Shown: positions 26,237 through 38,635 of the stretch, piece by piece
How the letters are laid out: each line of letters starts with the position of its first letter
Numbering within the stretch: position 1 is the first letter of the stretch
Origin: Corynebacterium aquilae DSM 44791
GTDB taxonomy: Bacteria; Actinomycetota; Actinomycetes; Mycobacteriales; Mycobacteriaceae
NCBI RefSeq assembly: GCF_001941445.1
Contig: NZ_CP009245.1
Location: forward strand, 209,992 to 273,991
Direction: 5' to 3'
DNA length: 64,000 nt
Translations under genes and position numbers: made by a program
Notes under the pieces: model-generated
The model's database searches: none
The model's input: the letters and a program-made list of their open reading frames with translations, nothing else
What the model was told of the DNA's origin: nothing

Positions 26237-26281
26237 AAAAAGTGAGGTCCTTCCCCGCAAAAGGGAAGCACCTCACTTTTT
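26237..26281. terminator. Bidirectional terminator between the MFS gene and ccdA
   Basis: Long arms 26237-26255 and 26263-26281 pair with one mismatch, with A-rich and T-rich ends. Confidence 0.88.
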
Positions 26282-26301
26282 CAGCGAAATGCAACCGAAA
26301 A

Positions 26302-27183
26302 CTACTCGGCCACAACCGGCTCAGCCACAGGCTCTGCAACCTCATCGCCGGATTCTTCAGCCTCCACAGCCGGAGACCGCAGCAGCTTGAAGAACAACAC
26401 CAACTCGATAACCACAGCCACAATCAGCAGCACCATCGCGTTGGAAACCTTCGCAGCCCACTTACCAGCAGCCTCCTGGATAGCAAACTGGTTCTCAATC
26501 GTGAACAACGACGGCAAAGCACTCGTGCCATTCGTCATCAAGAACAGCACGCCAATTCCGATGAACAACACGCCAGCAAGCATCGAATACGTGTTGAACT
26601 TAAAGGGGCCAACCTGGCGAGTCTTACCACGCAACCAGGTACGAGAACCCAAATTGAACTGATCCCACAGCGCCGCCAAGATAAACAGCGGAACCGTCAT
26701 ACCCAGGGCGTAAACACCAAGCAACAGGGCACCAAACAGGGCACTACCGGACACAGCAGCGGTCGTAAATACCGCACCCAACAACGGGCCAGCACAAAAA
26801 CCAGCAAAGCCGTACACCATGCCCAGCAGGTACATGGAAACCCAGTTACCCAGCTTGATATTGCTCGAAAGGTTACTCAAGCCCGGGATCTGGAAGCCAA
26901 AACCCAAAAAGGTGTAAATGCCCAAGGCAATGATGACCAAGCCGCCAATAAGAATCAGCGTCTGTCGGTGCTCATTCAACAAGCCGCCAACAGAACCAAG
27001 ACCCGCACCCAGCGGCATCAATACAGTCGCAAGACCCAAGAAAAACACCGTGGTACGAGCCAACAGCTGAGTCTTGGAATTGAAAGCATAAGCAAAAAAC
27101 GCGGGCAGCAGCATCGCTGAGCAAGGGCTCAGAATAGAGAGCACGCCGCCTAGAAATGCTCCAAGAAGACCAATGGAAACCAT
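26302..27183 (-). CDS. CcdA/DsbD-like thiol-electron transporter
   Basis: A 293-residue membrane protein of the CcdA/DipZ family. The first segment carries ILSPCSAMLLP and the fourth FAGFCAGPLLGA; these two membrane cysteines are the pair that passes electrons outward. At least seven segments lie up to about residue 270, then an acidic Glu/Val/Ala tail. It probably keeps external thiol proteins reduced, perhaps the DsbA-like neighbour or the TlpA-like protein of this window. ATG 27183 is preferred over TTG 27186 from the AGGGG spacing. It follows the DsbA-like gene after nine bases, so they form an operon. Confidence 0.85.
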   Translation of the reverse strand: MVSIGLLGAFLGGVLSILSPCSAMLLPAFFAYAFNSKTQLLARTTVFFLGLATVLMPLGAGLGSVGGLLNEHRQTLILIGGLVIIALGIYTFLGFGFQIPGLSNLSSNIKLGNWVSMYLLGMVYGFAGFCAGPLLGAVFTTAAVSGSALFGALLLGVYALGMTVPLFILAALWDQFNLGSRTWLRGKTRQVGPFKFNTYSMLAGVLFIGIGVLFLMTNGTSALPSLFTIENQFAIQEAAGKWAAKVSNAMVLLIVAVVIELVLFFKLLRSPAVEAEESGDEVAEPVAEPVVAE

Positions 27184-27192
27184 CAAATCCCC

Positions 27193-28107
27193 TTACTTGG
27201 AATTCTTCTTAGCAGCGCCACCGTTATCGTTTTGAACGGTCTTCGCCAACTGCTGGTTAATCACATCGATAAAGGTGTCGGTCGGCTGCGCACCACCAAC
27301 AAACTGGTCGCCCACAATGAAGCCAGGGGTACCAGAAATGCCAATACCGGACGCGTACGCACGCGCCTGCTCAATCACCGGCGTGTACTTATCACTCGAT
27401 GCGTCCTGCTTGAACTTGTTCAAATCCGGCACGCCAGCCTCCTTAGCGAAGGTCATGTAATCATCCATGCCGAAGTTCGGGTGGCCACGCATATCCTTCG
27501 AGGCAGTGTAGAAAGCCTCACGGAACTCATTGAACTTACCCTGAGCAGCCGCGGCACGACCAGCGCGCGCAGCATCCTCAGCCTTCGAGCCGTTCACCGG
27601 GAAATCATTCCACTCAATGCGGACCAAACCCTTGTCGACGAACTCCTTCATCAACGTCGGCTCAGTCTCATTAGCAAAGCGAGAACAGAACGGGCACTCA
27701 AAATCCGAAAACTCAGAAATCACCACAGGGGCATCCACAGCGCCCACAGCGAAAGGATCCTTCGGATTCCGGCGGTGAACATTCAAAATGTCCTCTTGAG
27801 TCTCCAACGGGCCGCCAGGACCATTGATCTCAGCATCATAAGAACCATCAGGCAGCTTTTCCGGGCCAGGGCCCGCGGTGCCATTTGCGCCAGGCTTAGC
27901 TAGGGCGGCGAGCTTGGCGATGTTCTCGTTGGGAACTGCGGTGTCGGTGGTGCCGTCCTGGGTGGCGGAATCTGCACCAGCAGCGGTGTTAGTGGCCGGG
28001 GTGTTGGCCTTCTCACCGATGACGTAGCCACCGAGGCCGGCGATAACGACCAGCATGGCTAGGAAAGCCCACATTGTTTTAGTGACTTGGGCGAAAGCGT
28101 TGTTCAC
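27193..28107 (-). CDS. DsbA-like membrane-anchored thioredoxin-fold protein
   Basis: A 304-residue protein with a membrane anchor at 11-31, a disordered Thr/Ala/Gly-rich linker, and a DsbA/thioredoxin_4 domain from about 115. The active site is CPFC (138-141) in FSDFECPFCSRF, and the cis-proline is in SGTPGFIVG. Such proteins oxidise or isomerise disulfides in exported proteins. GTG 28107 is chosen because GGAG lies eight bases upstream; longer in-frame starts overlap a terminator. It is coupled to the ccdA-like gene downstream. Confidence 0.88.
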   Translation of the reverse strand: MNNAFAQVTKTMWAFLAMLVVIAGLGGYVIGEKANTPATNTAAGADSATQDGTTDTAVPNENIAKLAALAKPGANGTAGPGPEKLPDGSYDAEINGPGGPLETQEDILNVHRRNPKDPFAVGAVDAPVVISEFSDFECPFCSRFANETEPTLMKEFVDKGLVRIEWNDFPVNGSKAEDAARAGRAAAAQGKFNEFREAFYTASKDMRGHPNFGMDDYMTFAKEAGVPDLNKFKQDASSDKYTPVIEQARAYASGIGISGTPGFIVGDQFVGGAQPTDTFIDVINQQLAKTVQNDNGGAAKKNSK

Positions 28108-28153
28108 GCGTAGTACTCCGTTGTAGGGGTCGGGGTCATTTGGGCGATTGGCA

Positions 28154-28195
28154 TAAAAACAGCCCCTTGTTGGACGCAAAGCATCAACAAGGGGC
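28154..28195 (-). terminator. Terminator after the DUF2304 gene
   Basis: On the minus strand, 11-base arms (28185-28195 with 28162-28172) are followed by TGTTTTT. Confidence 0.88.
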
Positions 28196-28218
28196 GCCAT
28201 GTTAAAAGGCACGTTGCT

Positions 28219-28587
28219 TTAAGCGCTCGTGCCAGGATACTCGTCTTCTGGGCGGATTGCGTTTTGGAGGGCTACCGCTCGGGCGAGTCGGGCGTAGCGC
28301 AACTCTTGCTCACGGAAGCGAATGTAGGTCGACAGGGTAGTAAACATGAAGGCCACTACCAGGCCGTAGAGCAGCAGGTCGGTGCCGCGGGCGACGCCAA
28401 CCAGGTTCGCTACCCAGGTGAGGTGATCAGGGTGCAGCACCGCATAAATAGACGCGAGGATGAACAGGATGAAACCAAGTTTCACGCCTGCCTTCGCCCG
28501 GGCTTTCTTCCGGTTGCCGATGAAGTAGGCGACGAGGAGTGCCGTCGAGGACAGCAGGAGCAGCTGAATCAAAAATTGTCCGGTCAC
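28219..28587 (-). CDS. DUF2304 membrane protein
   Basis: A 122-residue protein with three membrane segments (about 4-23, 34-50, 68-86) and a charged helical end (RFREQELRYARLARAVALQN). This is the DUF2304 family, often encoded beside DPM1-like glycosyltransferases, as here. A role as partner or flippase-like helper for the lipid-linked sugar is inference. Its GTG start overlaps the glycosyltransferase stop by four bases. TAGGAAA precedes it. Confidence 0.85.
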   Translation of the reverse strand: MTGQFLIQLLLLSSTALLVAYFIGNRKKARAKAGVKLGFILFILASIYAVLHPDHLTWVANLVGVARGTDLLLYGLVVAFMFTTLSTYIRFREQELRYARLARAVALQNAIRPEDEYPGTSA

Positions 28588-29276
28588 GGCAGTTTCCTAA
28601 CTAGCAGTCCGTCGGCGAGGATATTGACACCATTGATGAGGGATTGCCCCTTACTCATGGAGTATTCCGTGTAGAGAATGTCGACTGGCTGCTCAGCGAC
28701 CCGCCAGCCTTTTTCGTCCATCTGGGTTACGAATTCACTGGCGTGGCTCATCCCGTTCATACGAATGTTGAGCTCGTCTGCGACTTTGCGGTTGAACACG
28801 CGCAACCCGTTGTGGGCGTCAGTTAATCCCAAGCGGCGGGTGCGAGGGGACAACATCACCACTGTTTTCAGCACAATCCGCTTGATGAGGGGAACTTGAT
28901 CCTCGTCGCGAGCTGCATCACCAAAGCGGGTACCGACGATAATGTCGGCGTCGTCGTTGCGGAGGCGCTCCAGCATGGCGACCACATCTTTGACTTGGTG
29001 CTGCCCATCGGCGTCGAAAGTGACGAAGTAGCGGGCACCTGGCTGGCGGCGCGCGTACTCCACGCCGGTTTGAATGGCAGCACCCTGCCCCAGGTTCACT
29101 GGGTGGTTCACCAGGTGCGCTCCGGCAGCGTGAATCTGTGCGGCGGAGTTATCAGCCGAGCCATCGTTCACGGCGACGATATTCGGAAATGTCGCCCGCG
29201 CGTTTTCGATGACGTCCTTGATCACTGTGCCCTCGTTGTAGCAAGGGATGATCAGCCAAGTGTCATTTGTGTCCAT
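28584..29276 (-). CDS. GT2 glycosyltransferase, DPM synthase-like
   Basis: A 230-residue family 2 glycosyltransferase. The N-terminus IIPCYNEGTVI, the VNDGSADNS loop and the metal site FDADGQH are all present. With no membrane helices it resembles polyprenyl-phosphate sugar synthases (DPM1 type), which load a sugar on a lipid carrier for external glycosylation. It is coupled to DUF2304. The sugar is unknown. It is divergent from the second glycosyltransferase at 29324, with 47 bases between the starts. Confidence 0.88.
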   Translation of the reverse strand: MDTNDTWLIIPCYNEGTVIKDVIENARATFPNIVAVNDGSADNSAAQIHAAGAHLVNHPVNLGQGAAIQTGVEYARRQPGARYFVTFDADGQHQVKDVVAMLERLRNDDADIIVGTRFGDAARDEDQVPLIKRIVLKTVVMLSPRTRRLGLTDAHNGLRVFNRKVADELNIRMNGMSHASEFVTQMDEKGWRVAEQPVDILYTEYSMSKGQSLINGVNILADGLLVRKLP

Positions 29277-29323
29277 GGTGATTGCTAACTCTAGCGCAGA
29301 TTAAAGGCCGTATGCTGTAAGGA

Positions 29324-30319
29324 ATGAAGCTCGGAATAGTCATCGTGTCGTACGGTCACGAGGCGGAGGTTGCCCGCCTGGTTGACTCCTTTACTCCTCA
29401 GCTGCGCGAGGGCGATCGCGTCATCGTCGTTGACAACAAAAAGCCCTGGCAGATGCAGGAAGCGGGAGTTGCGGAGATCATCCAGCACGACAACGGTGGC
29501 TTTGCCGCCGGCTGTAATGTGGGGGCGGCGGCCGCGGGCGATGTTGATGTGTTGTTCTTTTTGAATCCCGACACCTATGTCGAGGATCCGAACCTGCTCG
29601 ATGTTATTCGTTCCGGATATGACACGCCGTTGGCGGCGTGGATGCCGTATTTGGTGCTGCCGGATGGGACGGTGAATTCTGCCGGTAATGCGCTGCACAT
29701 TTCCGGTTTGAGTTGGGTTAACGGTTATGGTCAGCGACCCGACATTCGTGATGGCTTTACCGATATTTCGATTGCTTCGGGGGCGTGCTTGGCGGTGCGT
29801 CGCCAGTGGTGGGAGCGCCTCGGTGGGATGGCTGAGTTGTATTTCATGTACCACGAGGACACTGATTTTTCGGCGCGTCTTCTTTTAGCGGGTGGCCAGA
29901 TTGGTCTGCTTCATGGCGCGCAGGTTCACCATGACTATGACTATTCCAAGGGCGATTACAAGTGGATCTACATTGAGCGCAATCGCCTGTTGTTTATCTT
30001 GGCTACCTGGCCGTGGCCGGTGATTGCGGTGTTGGCGCCGCAGCTTGTGGCGGTGGGGTTGGGCCTGTGGGCTATTGCCGCTAAGCAGGGCCGGTTGGGG
30101 CTGAAGCTGAAGTCGACGAAGCTGTTTTTCCAGGCGATTCCGGAGGCGATTCGTTTCCGGCGCACAGTGGAACAGTCCATCTCTGCCGCTGAGTTTTTGG
30201 CGAAGATGGACTGTTCGGTGGATAACCCGTTTTTGGGTCCGGTGGCGGACAGCAAGCTGGTTGCTGCAGGCTACCGCGCGTATTACAAGGCGGCGTCCTG
30301 GGCGATTCGTCGTAAGTAG
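29324..30319 (+). CDS. GT2 glycosyltransferase, rhamnosyltransferase-like
   Basis: A 331-residue family 2 glycosyltransferase. VIVSYGHE at the start, the [12 protein letters not shown] motif, the LNPDTYV metal site and the [17 protein letters not shown] catalytic segment match WbbL-type rhamnosyltransferases. A hydrophobic stretch near 220-250 may touch the membrane. Given the dTDP-rhamnose genes directly downstream on the other strand, it may add rhamnose to the arabinogalactan linker, but that is inference. TATGCT (29311-29316) lies seven bases before the ATG. The last 37 bases overlap rmlA, convergently. Confidence 0.82.
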   Translation: MKLGIVIVSYGHEAEVARLVDSFTPQLREGDRVIVVDNKKPWQMQEAGVAEIIQHDNGGFAAGCNVGAAAAGDVDVLFFLNPDTYVEDPNLLDVIRSGYDTPLAAWMPYLVLPDGTVNSAGNALHISGLSWVNGYGQRPDIRDGFTDISIASGACLAVRRQWWERLGGMAELYFMYHEDTDFSARLLLAGGQIGLLHGAQVHHDYDYSKGDYKWIYIERNRLLFILATWPWPVIAVLAPQLVAVGLGLWAIAAKQGRLGLKLKSTKLFFQAIPEAIRFRRTVEQSISAAEFLAKMDCSVDNPFLGPVADSKLVAAGYRAYYKAASWAIRRK

Positions 30320-31146
30320 GCGCCGTAGCCGGATTTTTCGAGCGGTTTGGCGAGTTCTTCGAGACGTGCTGCATCGATGTGTCCGGCGCGGAAGGCTGCG
30401 ACTTCGGGGCTGCCGATGATGTTTCCGGTGCGTTTTTGTAGCACTTCGACGTAGGCGCTGGCTTCGCTCATGGAGTCGATGGTGCCGGTGTCGAGCCACA
30501 CGTCACCGCGGGATAGGCGCTGTACTTTGAGTTTGCCGCGTTTGAGGTAGGCCTCGTTGACGCTGGTGATTTCGAGTTCGCCGCGGGCGGAGGGGGTGAT
30601 GCTTTTGGCGATGTCGACGACGTCGTTGTCGTAGAAGTACAGGCCAACGACGGCGTAGTTGGATTTGGGGTGGCTGGGTTTTTCTTCGATGGAGACGGCG
30701 GTGAGGGTGTCGTCGAATTCGACGACTCCGTAGCGTTCTGGGTCGGAGACTTGGTAGGCGAAGACGGTGCCGCCGTCTGGTTCGTCGACGTGGTCGAGGA
30801 AGTGGCGGCCGTCGAAGATGTTGTCGCCGAGGACCAGGGCGACGGAGTCGTCGCCGATGAATTCTTCGCCGATGATGAAGGCTTGGGCGAGTCCGTCGGG
30901 GGAGGGTTGGACGGCGTAGGTCAGGTTGAGTCCCCAGTCGGCGCCGTCGCCGAGGAGCCTTTGGAATTGGGGGGCGTCTTCGGGGGTGGTGATGATGAGG
31001 ATGTCTCTGATGCCCGCCTGGATGAGGGTGCTGAGCGGGTAGTAGATCATCGGTTTGTCGTAGATGGGCATCAGTTGTTTGGAGATGCCTTTGGTGATGG
31101 GGTACAGGCGTGTTCCTGAGCCGCCGGCGAGGATGATGCCTTTCAT
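30283..31146 (-). CDS. rmlA: Glucose-1-phosphate thymidylyltransferase
   Basis: A 287-residue nucleotidyltransferase. The start [31 protein letters not shown], the LGDNIF metal motif and [20 protein letters not shown] are the RmlA hallmarks. It makes dTDP-glucose, step one of the dTDP-L-rhamnose route; rhamnose joins arabinogalactan to peptidoglycan in mycolata. Its ATG overlaps the rmlCD stop, and it is the last gene of the eight-gene minus-strand run. Its 3' end overlaps the convergent glycosyltransferase gene. Confidence 0.95.
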   Translation of the reverse strand: MKGIILAGGSGTRLYPITKGISKQLMPIYDKPMIYYPLSTLIQAGIRDILIITTPEDAPQFQRLLGDGADWGLNLTYAVQPSPDGLAQAFIIGEEFIGDDSVALVLGDNIFDGRHFLDHVDEPDGGTVFAYQVSDPERYGVVEFDDTLTAVSIEEKPSHPKSNYAVVGLYFYDNDVVDIAKSITPSARGELEITSVNEAYLKRGKLKVQRLSRGDVWLDTGTIDSMSEASAYVEVLQKRTGNIIGSPEVAAFRAGHIDAARLEELAKPLEKSGYGAYLRRIAQDAAL

Positions 31147-32477
31147 CGTGGATCAAGCTCCTTGAGGTATTCGGCGAGCTGTTCGCGCCAGTCGCGGGGG
31201 GTGAATCCGGTGGCGGTGAGCTTGTCGAGCGTCATGACGCTGTTGAGGGGGCGGGTTGCGGGGGTGGGGTATTCGGCGGTGGTGATGCGGTTGACGGGGG
31301 CTTTGCCGTAGTGGGCGTAGACGATGTCGGCGACGTCGGCCCAGCTGCCGGGTTGTCCGCCGTTGCTGACGTTGTAGGTGCCGTGGGCGTCGATGGCGAT
31401 GAGGTGGGCGATGGCGCGGGCGAGTTCGTCGGCGAAGGTGAGGCGTCCGATTTGGTCGTTGACGACGTTGGGTTCGACGCCTTTGTTGGCGAGGGTGGCC
31501 ATGGTGCGGACGAAGTTTTTGCCGTTGCCGACGACCCAGCTGGTGCGGGCGATGAGGTGGCGGGGGACGGTGGCGGCGGCGATGTCGCCGGCGGCTTTGG
31601 TGTTTCCGTAGACGCCGAGGGGGCTGAAGGGTTCTTGTTCGGTGTGTTCTTGGGTGCCGTCGAAGACGTATTCGCTGGAGACGTGGACGAGGCGGATGTT
31701 GTGTTCGGTGCACAGGCGTGCCAGTGTGCCGACCCCGGTGGCGTTGATGGCCCAGGCTGCTGTGCGTCCGTCTGTTTCGGCGAGGTCGACTTGGGTGTAG
31801 GCGGCGGCGTTGATGATGGTGTCGACTTGGCGCCAGTTGCGTTGTGATTTGAGGGTGTCGTAGTCGCAGGTGGCGAGGTCGATGTCGTCGCGATCGAGGA
31901 ATTCTGCGTCGATGTGGTTGCGCAGTGCGCTGCCGAGTTGGCCGCTGGCGCCGAGCACGATGGTGGTGCGGGCGGGCACGGGGGTGGCGTCGGCGAGTGG
32001 GGGGTGTGCGCGGTCTTTGTCGGAGATTTCGGTGGGTTCGAGCGGCCAGTCGATGATGTCGAGGTTGACGAAGTAGTACTGGGCGTCGGGGGACCAGTGG
32101 TCGTTGACGAGGTAGGAGTAGACGGTGTTGTCTTCGAGGGCTTGGAAGCCGTTGGCGACGCCGCGGGGGACGTAGACGCAGACGCTGGGGTCGATGCGGT
32201 GGGTGTAGGTGTGCCCGTAGGTGGGGCTTCCTTCGCGCAGGTCGCACCAGGCGCCGAAGACTTCGCCGTGGGCGACGGAGACGAGTTTGTCCCAGGGTTC
32301 GGCGTGGAGGCCGCGGGTGACGCCTTTGTTGGCGTTGAAGGACATGTTGTTTTGGATGGGGCGGAAGTCGGGGACGTCCGTCATGGTGGTGCGGTTCCAG
32401 TTTTCTTTGAACCAGCCGCGGTTGTCGCCGTGGACGGGAATGTCGACGACGATGAGTCCGTCAATGGTGGTGTTCAT
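31143..32477 (-). CDS. rmlCD: Fused RmlC-RmlD: dTDP-4-keto-6-deoxyglucose 3,5-epimerase / dTDP-4-dehydrorhamnose reductase
   Basis: A 444-residue fusion. Residues 1 to about 165 form the RmlC cupin ([16 protein letters not shown], the catalytic-His segment [24 protein letters not shown]). From about 170 a Rossmann reductase follows ([33 protein letters not shown], and Y-G-N-T-K catalytic tyrosine and lysine in [11 protein letters not shown]). It performs the last two steps to dTDP-L-rhamnose. The same fusion is known in C. glutamicum. Its ATG abuts the rmlB stop with no gap, and rmlA overlaps its end. Confidence 0.95.
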   Translation of the reverse strand: MNTTIDGLIVVDIPVHGDNRGWFKENWNRTTMTDVPDFRPIQNNMSFNANKGVTRGLHAEPWDKLVSVAHGEVFGAWCDLREGSPTYGHTYTHRIDPSVCVYVPRGVANGFQALEDNTVYSYLVNDHWSPDAQYYFVNLDIIDWPLEPTEISDKDRAHPPLADATPVPARTTIVLGASGQLGSALRNHIDAEFLDRDDIDLATCDYDTLKSQRNWRQVDTIINAAAYTQVDLAETDGRTAAWAINATGVGTLARLCTEHNIRLVHVSSEYVFDGTQEHTEQEPFSPLGVYGNTKAAGDIAAATVPRHLIARTSWVVGNGKNFVRTMATLANKGVEPNVVNDQIGRLTFADELARAIAHLIAIDAHGTYNVSNGGQPGSWADVADIVYAHYGKAPVNRITTAEYPTPATRPLNSVMTLDKLTATGFTPRDWREQLAEYLKELDPR

Positions 32478-34619
<2,142 letters not shown>

Positions 34620-34623
<4 letters not shown>

Positions 34624-35996
34624 GGGTGTGGCTCCGGGAAGGGGGGTAGCTCGTGGTGGTGTAGCCAGGTGTTCCACAGGTGGTCGAGCTCCGCGATGGG
34701 GACTCCGGCGGTGTGGCAGGCGCTGGTCATGGCGGTTTTAAGGTCGATGGGTTCGACGACGGAGTGGGCGCCGCCGGCGACGTAGCGTTTGACGGCGGTG
34801 AAGAAGGCGTCGTCGCCGAGCAGGGTGCGCAGCGCGTGGACGAAGATGGCGCCGCGTTTGTAGACGCGGTCATCGAACATGGCCTCCGGGCCGGGGTCGG
34901 CGAGGAGGAGGTCTTTGGGGAGTTGGGCGAGGATGTCGTAGTGCCGTTTGGCGGGTACCGCTGCGGGGGTGCCTTGGGATTTTTCGAACCAGAGCCATTC
35001 GGCGTAGCAGGCGAAGCCTTCGTTGAGCCAGATGTCGTTCCATTGGGCCAGTCCGAGGGAGTTGCCGAACCATTGGTGGGATAGTTCGTGGGCGACGAGG
35101 CGTTCCCAGGTTTTTTCGCCGGTGGCGTGGTTGCGGCCGAAGATGGATAGGGCGGAGGCTTCGAGGGGGATTTCGAGGGGGTCTTCGGTGAGGACGACGG
35201 TGTAGGAGCGGAAGGGGTAGGGGCCGAAGAGTTCGGTGAACACGTCGAGCATGCGGACTTGGTCGGCGAAGTCGTGTTCGAAGTAGGCGCGGGCGCTGGC
35301 GGGGAGGTAGGCGCGGACGGGGGTGCCGTCGGCGCGCAGGACGAGTTCGGTGTATTCGCCGATTTGTACGGTGGCCAGGTAGGAGGCCATGGGGTTGTGG
35401 GTGCGGTAGTGCCAGGTGGTGCGGGAGCCGCCGCGGGTGGTTTGTTGCAGGGTGCCGTTGGTGATGACCCGGTAGGGGTTGTCGGCGGAGATGACGAAGT
35501 CGTAGGTGGCTTTTTCGTCGGGGGTGTCGTCGCAGGGGAACCAGGAGGGGGCGCCGCAGGGTTGGGAGGCGACTAGGGCGCCGTTGCTGAGTTCTTCCCA
35601 GCCGATTTCGCCCCAGGGGCTTTTGATGGGGCGGGGGCTGCCACCGTAGGTGATGGCGAGTTGGAATTCGGAGTCGGCGGGGATTTCTTCGCTGAAGGTG
35701 ATGGCGAGTTTGCCGTTGTGGTGGCGGGTTTTTTGGACTCGGATGGGGTGGGCGGCGTTGCCGATGATGCGGACCTTGCGGACGGTGAGGGTGTTCGCAA
35801 GGTCGAGGGTCATGCGTTTGAGCGGGACGTAGTTGTCCAGCGTGAGGGTGGCGGTGCCGTCGAGTCGGTTGGGGGTGACGCGGTAGTCCAGGTCGAGCCG
35901 GTAGTGGCGGATGTGGTAGCCGAGGTTGAAGTCGACGCCGGTGTAGGAGTCACGGGTGCCTGGGATGGGGGTGGAGCGGAGCCTTCGGGCAGTCAT
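34620..35996 (-). CDS. M1-family zinc metallopeptidase
   Basis: A 458-residue M1 peptidase. The zinc motif is HELSH (303-307) with the third ligand E326 in [11 protein letters not shown]. The N-terminal beta domain runs to about 245, and the long helical C-terminal domain of PepN is absent. The substrate motif GAMEN of aminopeptidases is not seen; the corresponding strand reads [11 protein letters not shown]. No signal peptide. The ATG at 35996 overlaps the upstream mycolyltransferase stop (TAATG) and the stop overlaps the next gene, so it is tied to envelope genes, for a reason not evident. Confidence 0.88.
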
Positions 35997-37057
35997 TACT
36001 CGCCGGCGATTCCCATCGCGTCGGCGAAGGTGGGCCAGGACTTCGCTAGGGCGTCTTGCCAGTAGCCCCAGGAGTGGGTGCCGTTGGGGGAGAAGTCGTA
36101 GGTGGCGGGGATGCCGAGGGAGTTGAGTTTGGCTTCGAGGTTGTGGGTGCAGATGTTGGAGACTGCTTCGATGAGGCCGCCGTTGACGATGTGGGTGCGG
36201 ACGTCGAGTTCGGGGGTGGTGAAGGGGCTGGACCAGAGGTCCCATTTGCCGGCGAGTCCGGAGCCGTTGGAGATGAACAGGCGGGTGCCGCGGAGTTTGT
36301 CAGCGTTTGCGAGGGCGTCGTGGGCGAGGTAGTTGGGGGTGCCGGGTTTGCCCCAGAGGTTGGAGGGTTTTTCGCCGCCGCGCAGGCCGACGACGGCGGC
36401 GATGATGAATTGTCCGAGGTTGGTGTTGGTTTCGGCGCAGCCGGAGAAGGATCCGACGCCGTCGTAGAAGCCGGGGTTGCGTTCGGCGAGTTGCAGGGAT
36501 GAGGTGGCGGACATGGACATGCCTGCGATGACGCGTTTGTCGTTGGCGCGGTAGCGCTTTTCGATGGGGCCGGGGAGTTCTTTGGTGAGGAAGGTTTCCC
36601 ATTTTTGGGCTCCGCCGAGGTTGTTGGCGGGTTCTTCCCAGTCGGTGTAGTAGGACATGCGTCCGGCCATGGGGATGACGACGTTGACGTTTTTGTCTTT
36701 GTAGAAGTCGAGGGCGTTGGTGCTCAATACCCAGTTGAGGGTGCCTTCGCCGCCGTCGGCGCCGTTGAGGAGGTAGAGGGTGGGCCGGCCGGGGTCTTTG
36801 GCGGGTAGCACGAGCAGGGGGATGTCGCGGTTCATGCTGGGGGAGTGGGCCCAGACTTCTTCGATGTGTCCGTCGAAGGCGGCTACCTTGTCACGCCACA
36901 GGGGGCGTTGTTCGAGCTCTGGTGCTTGGGTGCTCAGCGTTGCCTGGGGGGTGTTTCCGGCCAGGGCGGCGGCGGGGGTGCCGGCGTGGGCGGGGGTTGC
37001 CGTGATCAGGGCTGCTGCGGTGAGTAGAGCTGCGGTGCTGCGGGCGAGGCGTGCCAA
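35996..37057 (-). CDS. Corynomycolyltransferase (antigen 85 family) 1
   Basis: A 353-residue secreted mycolyltransferase. Signal peptide 1-25 with cleavage after AHA. The esterase domain has the nucleophile S181 in GMSMSAT and the catalytic histidine in NGTHSWGYW near the end; conserved [11 protein letters not shown] and [11 protein letters not shown] flank it. It moves corynomycolic acids between trehalose mycolates and arabinogalactan in the outer envelope. The start is TTG 37057, with AGAGGGAA upstream. It lies 21 bases after the second copy. The three copies differ clearly in sequence, so duplication is not recent. Confidence 0.92.
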   Translation of the reverse strand: MARLARSTAALLTAAALITATPAHAGTPAAALAGNTPQATLSTQAPELEQRPLWRDKVAAFDGHIEEVWAHSPSMNRDIPLLVLPAKDPGRPTLYLLNGADGGEGTLNWVLSTNALDFYKDKNVNVVIPMAGRMSYYTDWEEPANNLGGAQKWETFLTKELPGPIEKRYRANDKRVIAGMSMSATSSLQLAERNPGFYDGVGSFSGCAETNTNLGQFIIAAVVGLRGGEKPSNLWGKPGTPNYLAHDALANADKLRGTRLFISNGSGLAGKWDLWSSPFTTPELDVRTHIVNGGLIEAVSNICTHNLEAKLNSLGIPATYDFSPNGTHSWGYWQDALAKSWPTFADAMGIAGE

Positions 37058-37078
37058 GGTGTTCCCTCTTGTTTCGTG

Positions 37079-38632
37079 TTAGTTGGTGGTGGCTGCCGGT
37101 GCGTCGGCGGCCGGTGCGGGTGCCTGGTCGGTGTCCGCGGCGGGCGCTTTGGGTGCTTCCTGCGCTTCCGGTGCTGCAGGGGCCTCGGGGGCGGCAGGCG
37201 CGGCCGGTGCCTCGGGGGCCTTGGGCGCTGCGGGTGCGGCCGGTGCCTCAGGTGCCTTGGGGGCGGCGGGTTTGGGCGCCTGGGAAGGCTGCGGGGCTGC
37301 GGGAGCGGGCGCCGGCTGGGCGGCGTCCTGCTTTTTGTTGCCGCGGCTGGTGGAGCCGGGGGTGATGTCGGAGGACAGGGCGTCGATGGATTTGTCGAGG
37401 ACCTTGTCCGCGCCGGAGGAGCCGAGGATTTCGGAGCTGCCGAGGCTGGAGCCGGTGGAGCCGCCGGAGGATCCGAGGACTTTTTTCAGGCCGTAGCGGA
37501 AGGCTGCGCCGTCGGTGTCGTGGTCGCCGATGGCGGGCGGGTCGAGGTCGCCGTCTTTGAGGGGGATGTCGAAGGCTTTGGCGAAGACTTTCCAGGAGTC
37601 GCGCAGGTCCTGGGTCCAGTAGGTCCAGGTGTGGGTTCCGTTGTTGCGGAACTCGAAGGTGGCGGGGATGCCTTCGCTGTCCATTTTGGCTTTGAGGTCG
37701 TGGGTGCAGGCGTTGGTGACGCCTTCGATGAGTCCGCCGTCGATGGTACGGGCCAGGAAGGAGGCGAGGTTGTATTCGACGGTGCCGGAGGACAGGAGGT
37801 CTTCGGTGCCGGCCAGGCCGGATCCGTTGGAGACGTAGACGTCGGTGCCGCGCAGCCCGGAGACGTCGTTGAGGGCGTCGTTGTAGGCGCGGTTGGTGGA
37901 GAACAGCGGCCCCCAGGCCTGCCAGGCGGAGGCGCCGCCGCGGTTGAGGGTGAACCAGGTGGCGAGGAAGCCCCACAGAGTGGAGGAGGTGGAGGCGCAG
38001 CCGGAGAAGGAGCCGACGGTGTCGTAGAAGCCGGGGTTGTGTTCGGCGAGCAGGAGGGAGGAGGTGGCGGACATGGACATGCCGCCGATGCCGCGTTTAC
38101 CGTTGCCGCCGATTTCTGCCTCGAGCGGTCCGGGAAGTTCCTTGGTCAGGAAGGTTTCCCACATTTGTTTGCCGCCGAGGCCGGGTGCTTCGTTGATCCA
38201 GTCGGTGTAGTAGGAGAAGGCGCCCTGCATCGGGATGACGACGTTGACGTCTTTGTTTTTGTAGAAGGAGATGATGTCGGTTTGAGCGAGCCAGTTGGCG
38301 TAGCCCTCACCGCCGTCGCCGCCGTTGAGCATGTAGAGGGTGGGTTTGGGGCCCGGGTTGGTGTTCTTGTTGCCCTCGATCACGATCAGCGGGATTTTGC
38401 GGTCCATGCTGGGGGAGTACGCCCAGTACTCCTTGACGAAGCTGGCGTTGGCGTCGACGTAGCGGCGCCAGGTGGGAACCTTGGTGATCTCGGCGGGTGC
38501 GCCCTGTTGGAGGGTGGCCAGCGGGGTGTCGCCGGCGAGGACTGCGGGGGCGGTGCCTGCCAGGGCGGCGGGGCTTAGGGTCAGTGCGGCGGCGGTGGCC
38601 AGTGCCACGGCCTTGAGCGCGGTGCGCTTCAC
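37079..38632 (-). CDS. Corynomycolyltransferase 2 with long Pro/Ala-rich C-terminal extension
   Basis: A 517-residue secreted member of the antigen 85 family. Signal peptide 1-25 (ALA-G), nucleophile S186 in GMSMSAT, histidine in NGTHTWTYW. The catalytic part ends near 375. About 60 residues of Ser/Gly-rich linker follow, then an 80-residue tail of PEAPAAP/PKAP-like repeats. Such tails may span or bind the cell wall. Length exceeds the usual 340-370 residues by about 150. GTG 38632 has GAGGAG about nine bases upstream, inside the end of copy 3, and lies three bases after its stop. Confidence 0.92.
   Translation of the reverse strand: MKRTALKAVALATAAALTLSPAALAGTAPAVLAGDTPLATLQQGAPAEITKVPTWRRYVDANASFVKEYWAYSPSMDRKIPLIVIEGNKNTNPGPKPTLYMLNGGDGGEGYANWLAQTDIISFYKNKDVNVVIPMQGAFSYYTDWINEAPGLGGKQMWETFLTKELPGPLEAEIGGNGKRGIGGMSMSATSSLLLAEHNPGFYDTVGSFSGCASTSSTLWGFLATWFTLNRGGASAWQAWGPLFSTNRAYNDALNDVSGLRGTDVYVSNGSGLAGTEDLLSSGTVEYNLASFLARTIDGGLIEGVTNACTHDLKAKMDSEGIPATFEFRNNGTHTWTYWTQDLRDSWKVFAKAFDIPLKDGDLDPPAIGDHDTDGAAFRYGLKKVLGSSGGSTGSSLGSSEILGSSGADKVLDKSIDALSSDITPGSTSRGNKKQDAAQPAPAPAAPQPSQAPKPAAPKAPEAPAAPAAPKAPEAPAAPAAPEAPAAPEAQEAPKAPAADTDQAPAPAADAPAATTN
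37082..37324 (-). repeat. Low-complexity repeats coding the Pro/Ala/Glu tail
   Basis: Imperfect copies of a unit coding APKAPEAPAAPA recur several times in the 3' end of the second mycolyltransferase gene. The DNA is GGTGC/GGCCG-rich, so the copy number may vary between strains. Confidence 0.75.
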
Positions 38633-38635
38633 GTG

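Noticed and set aside
37082..37324. Repeats that might suggest a CRISPR or VNTR array
   Set aside because: They are imperfect, in frame and code a Pro/Ala-rich protein tail; there are no spacers. No CRISPR array or insertion sequence was seen in the window.
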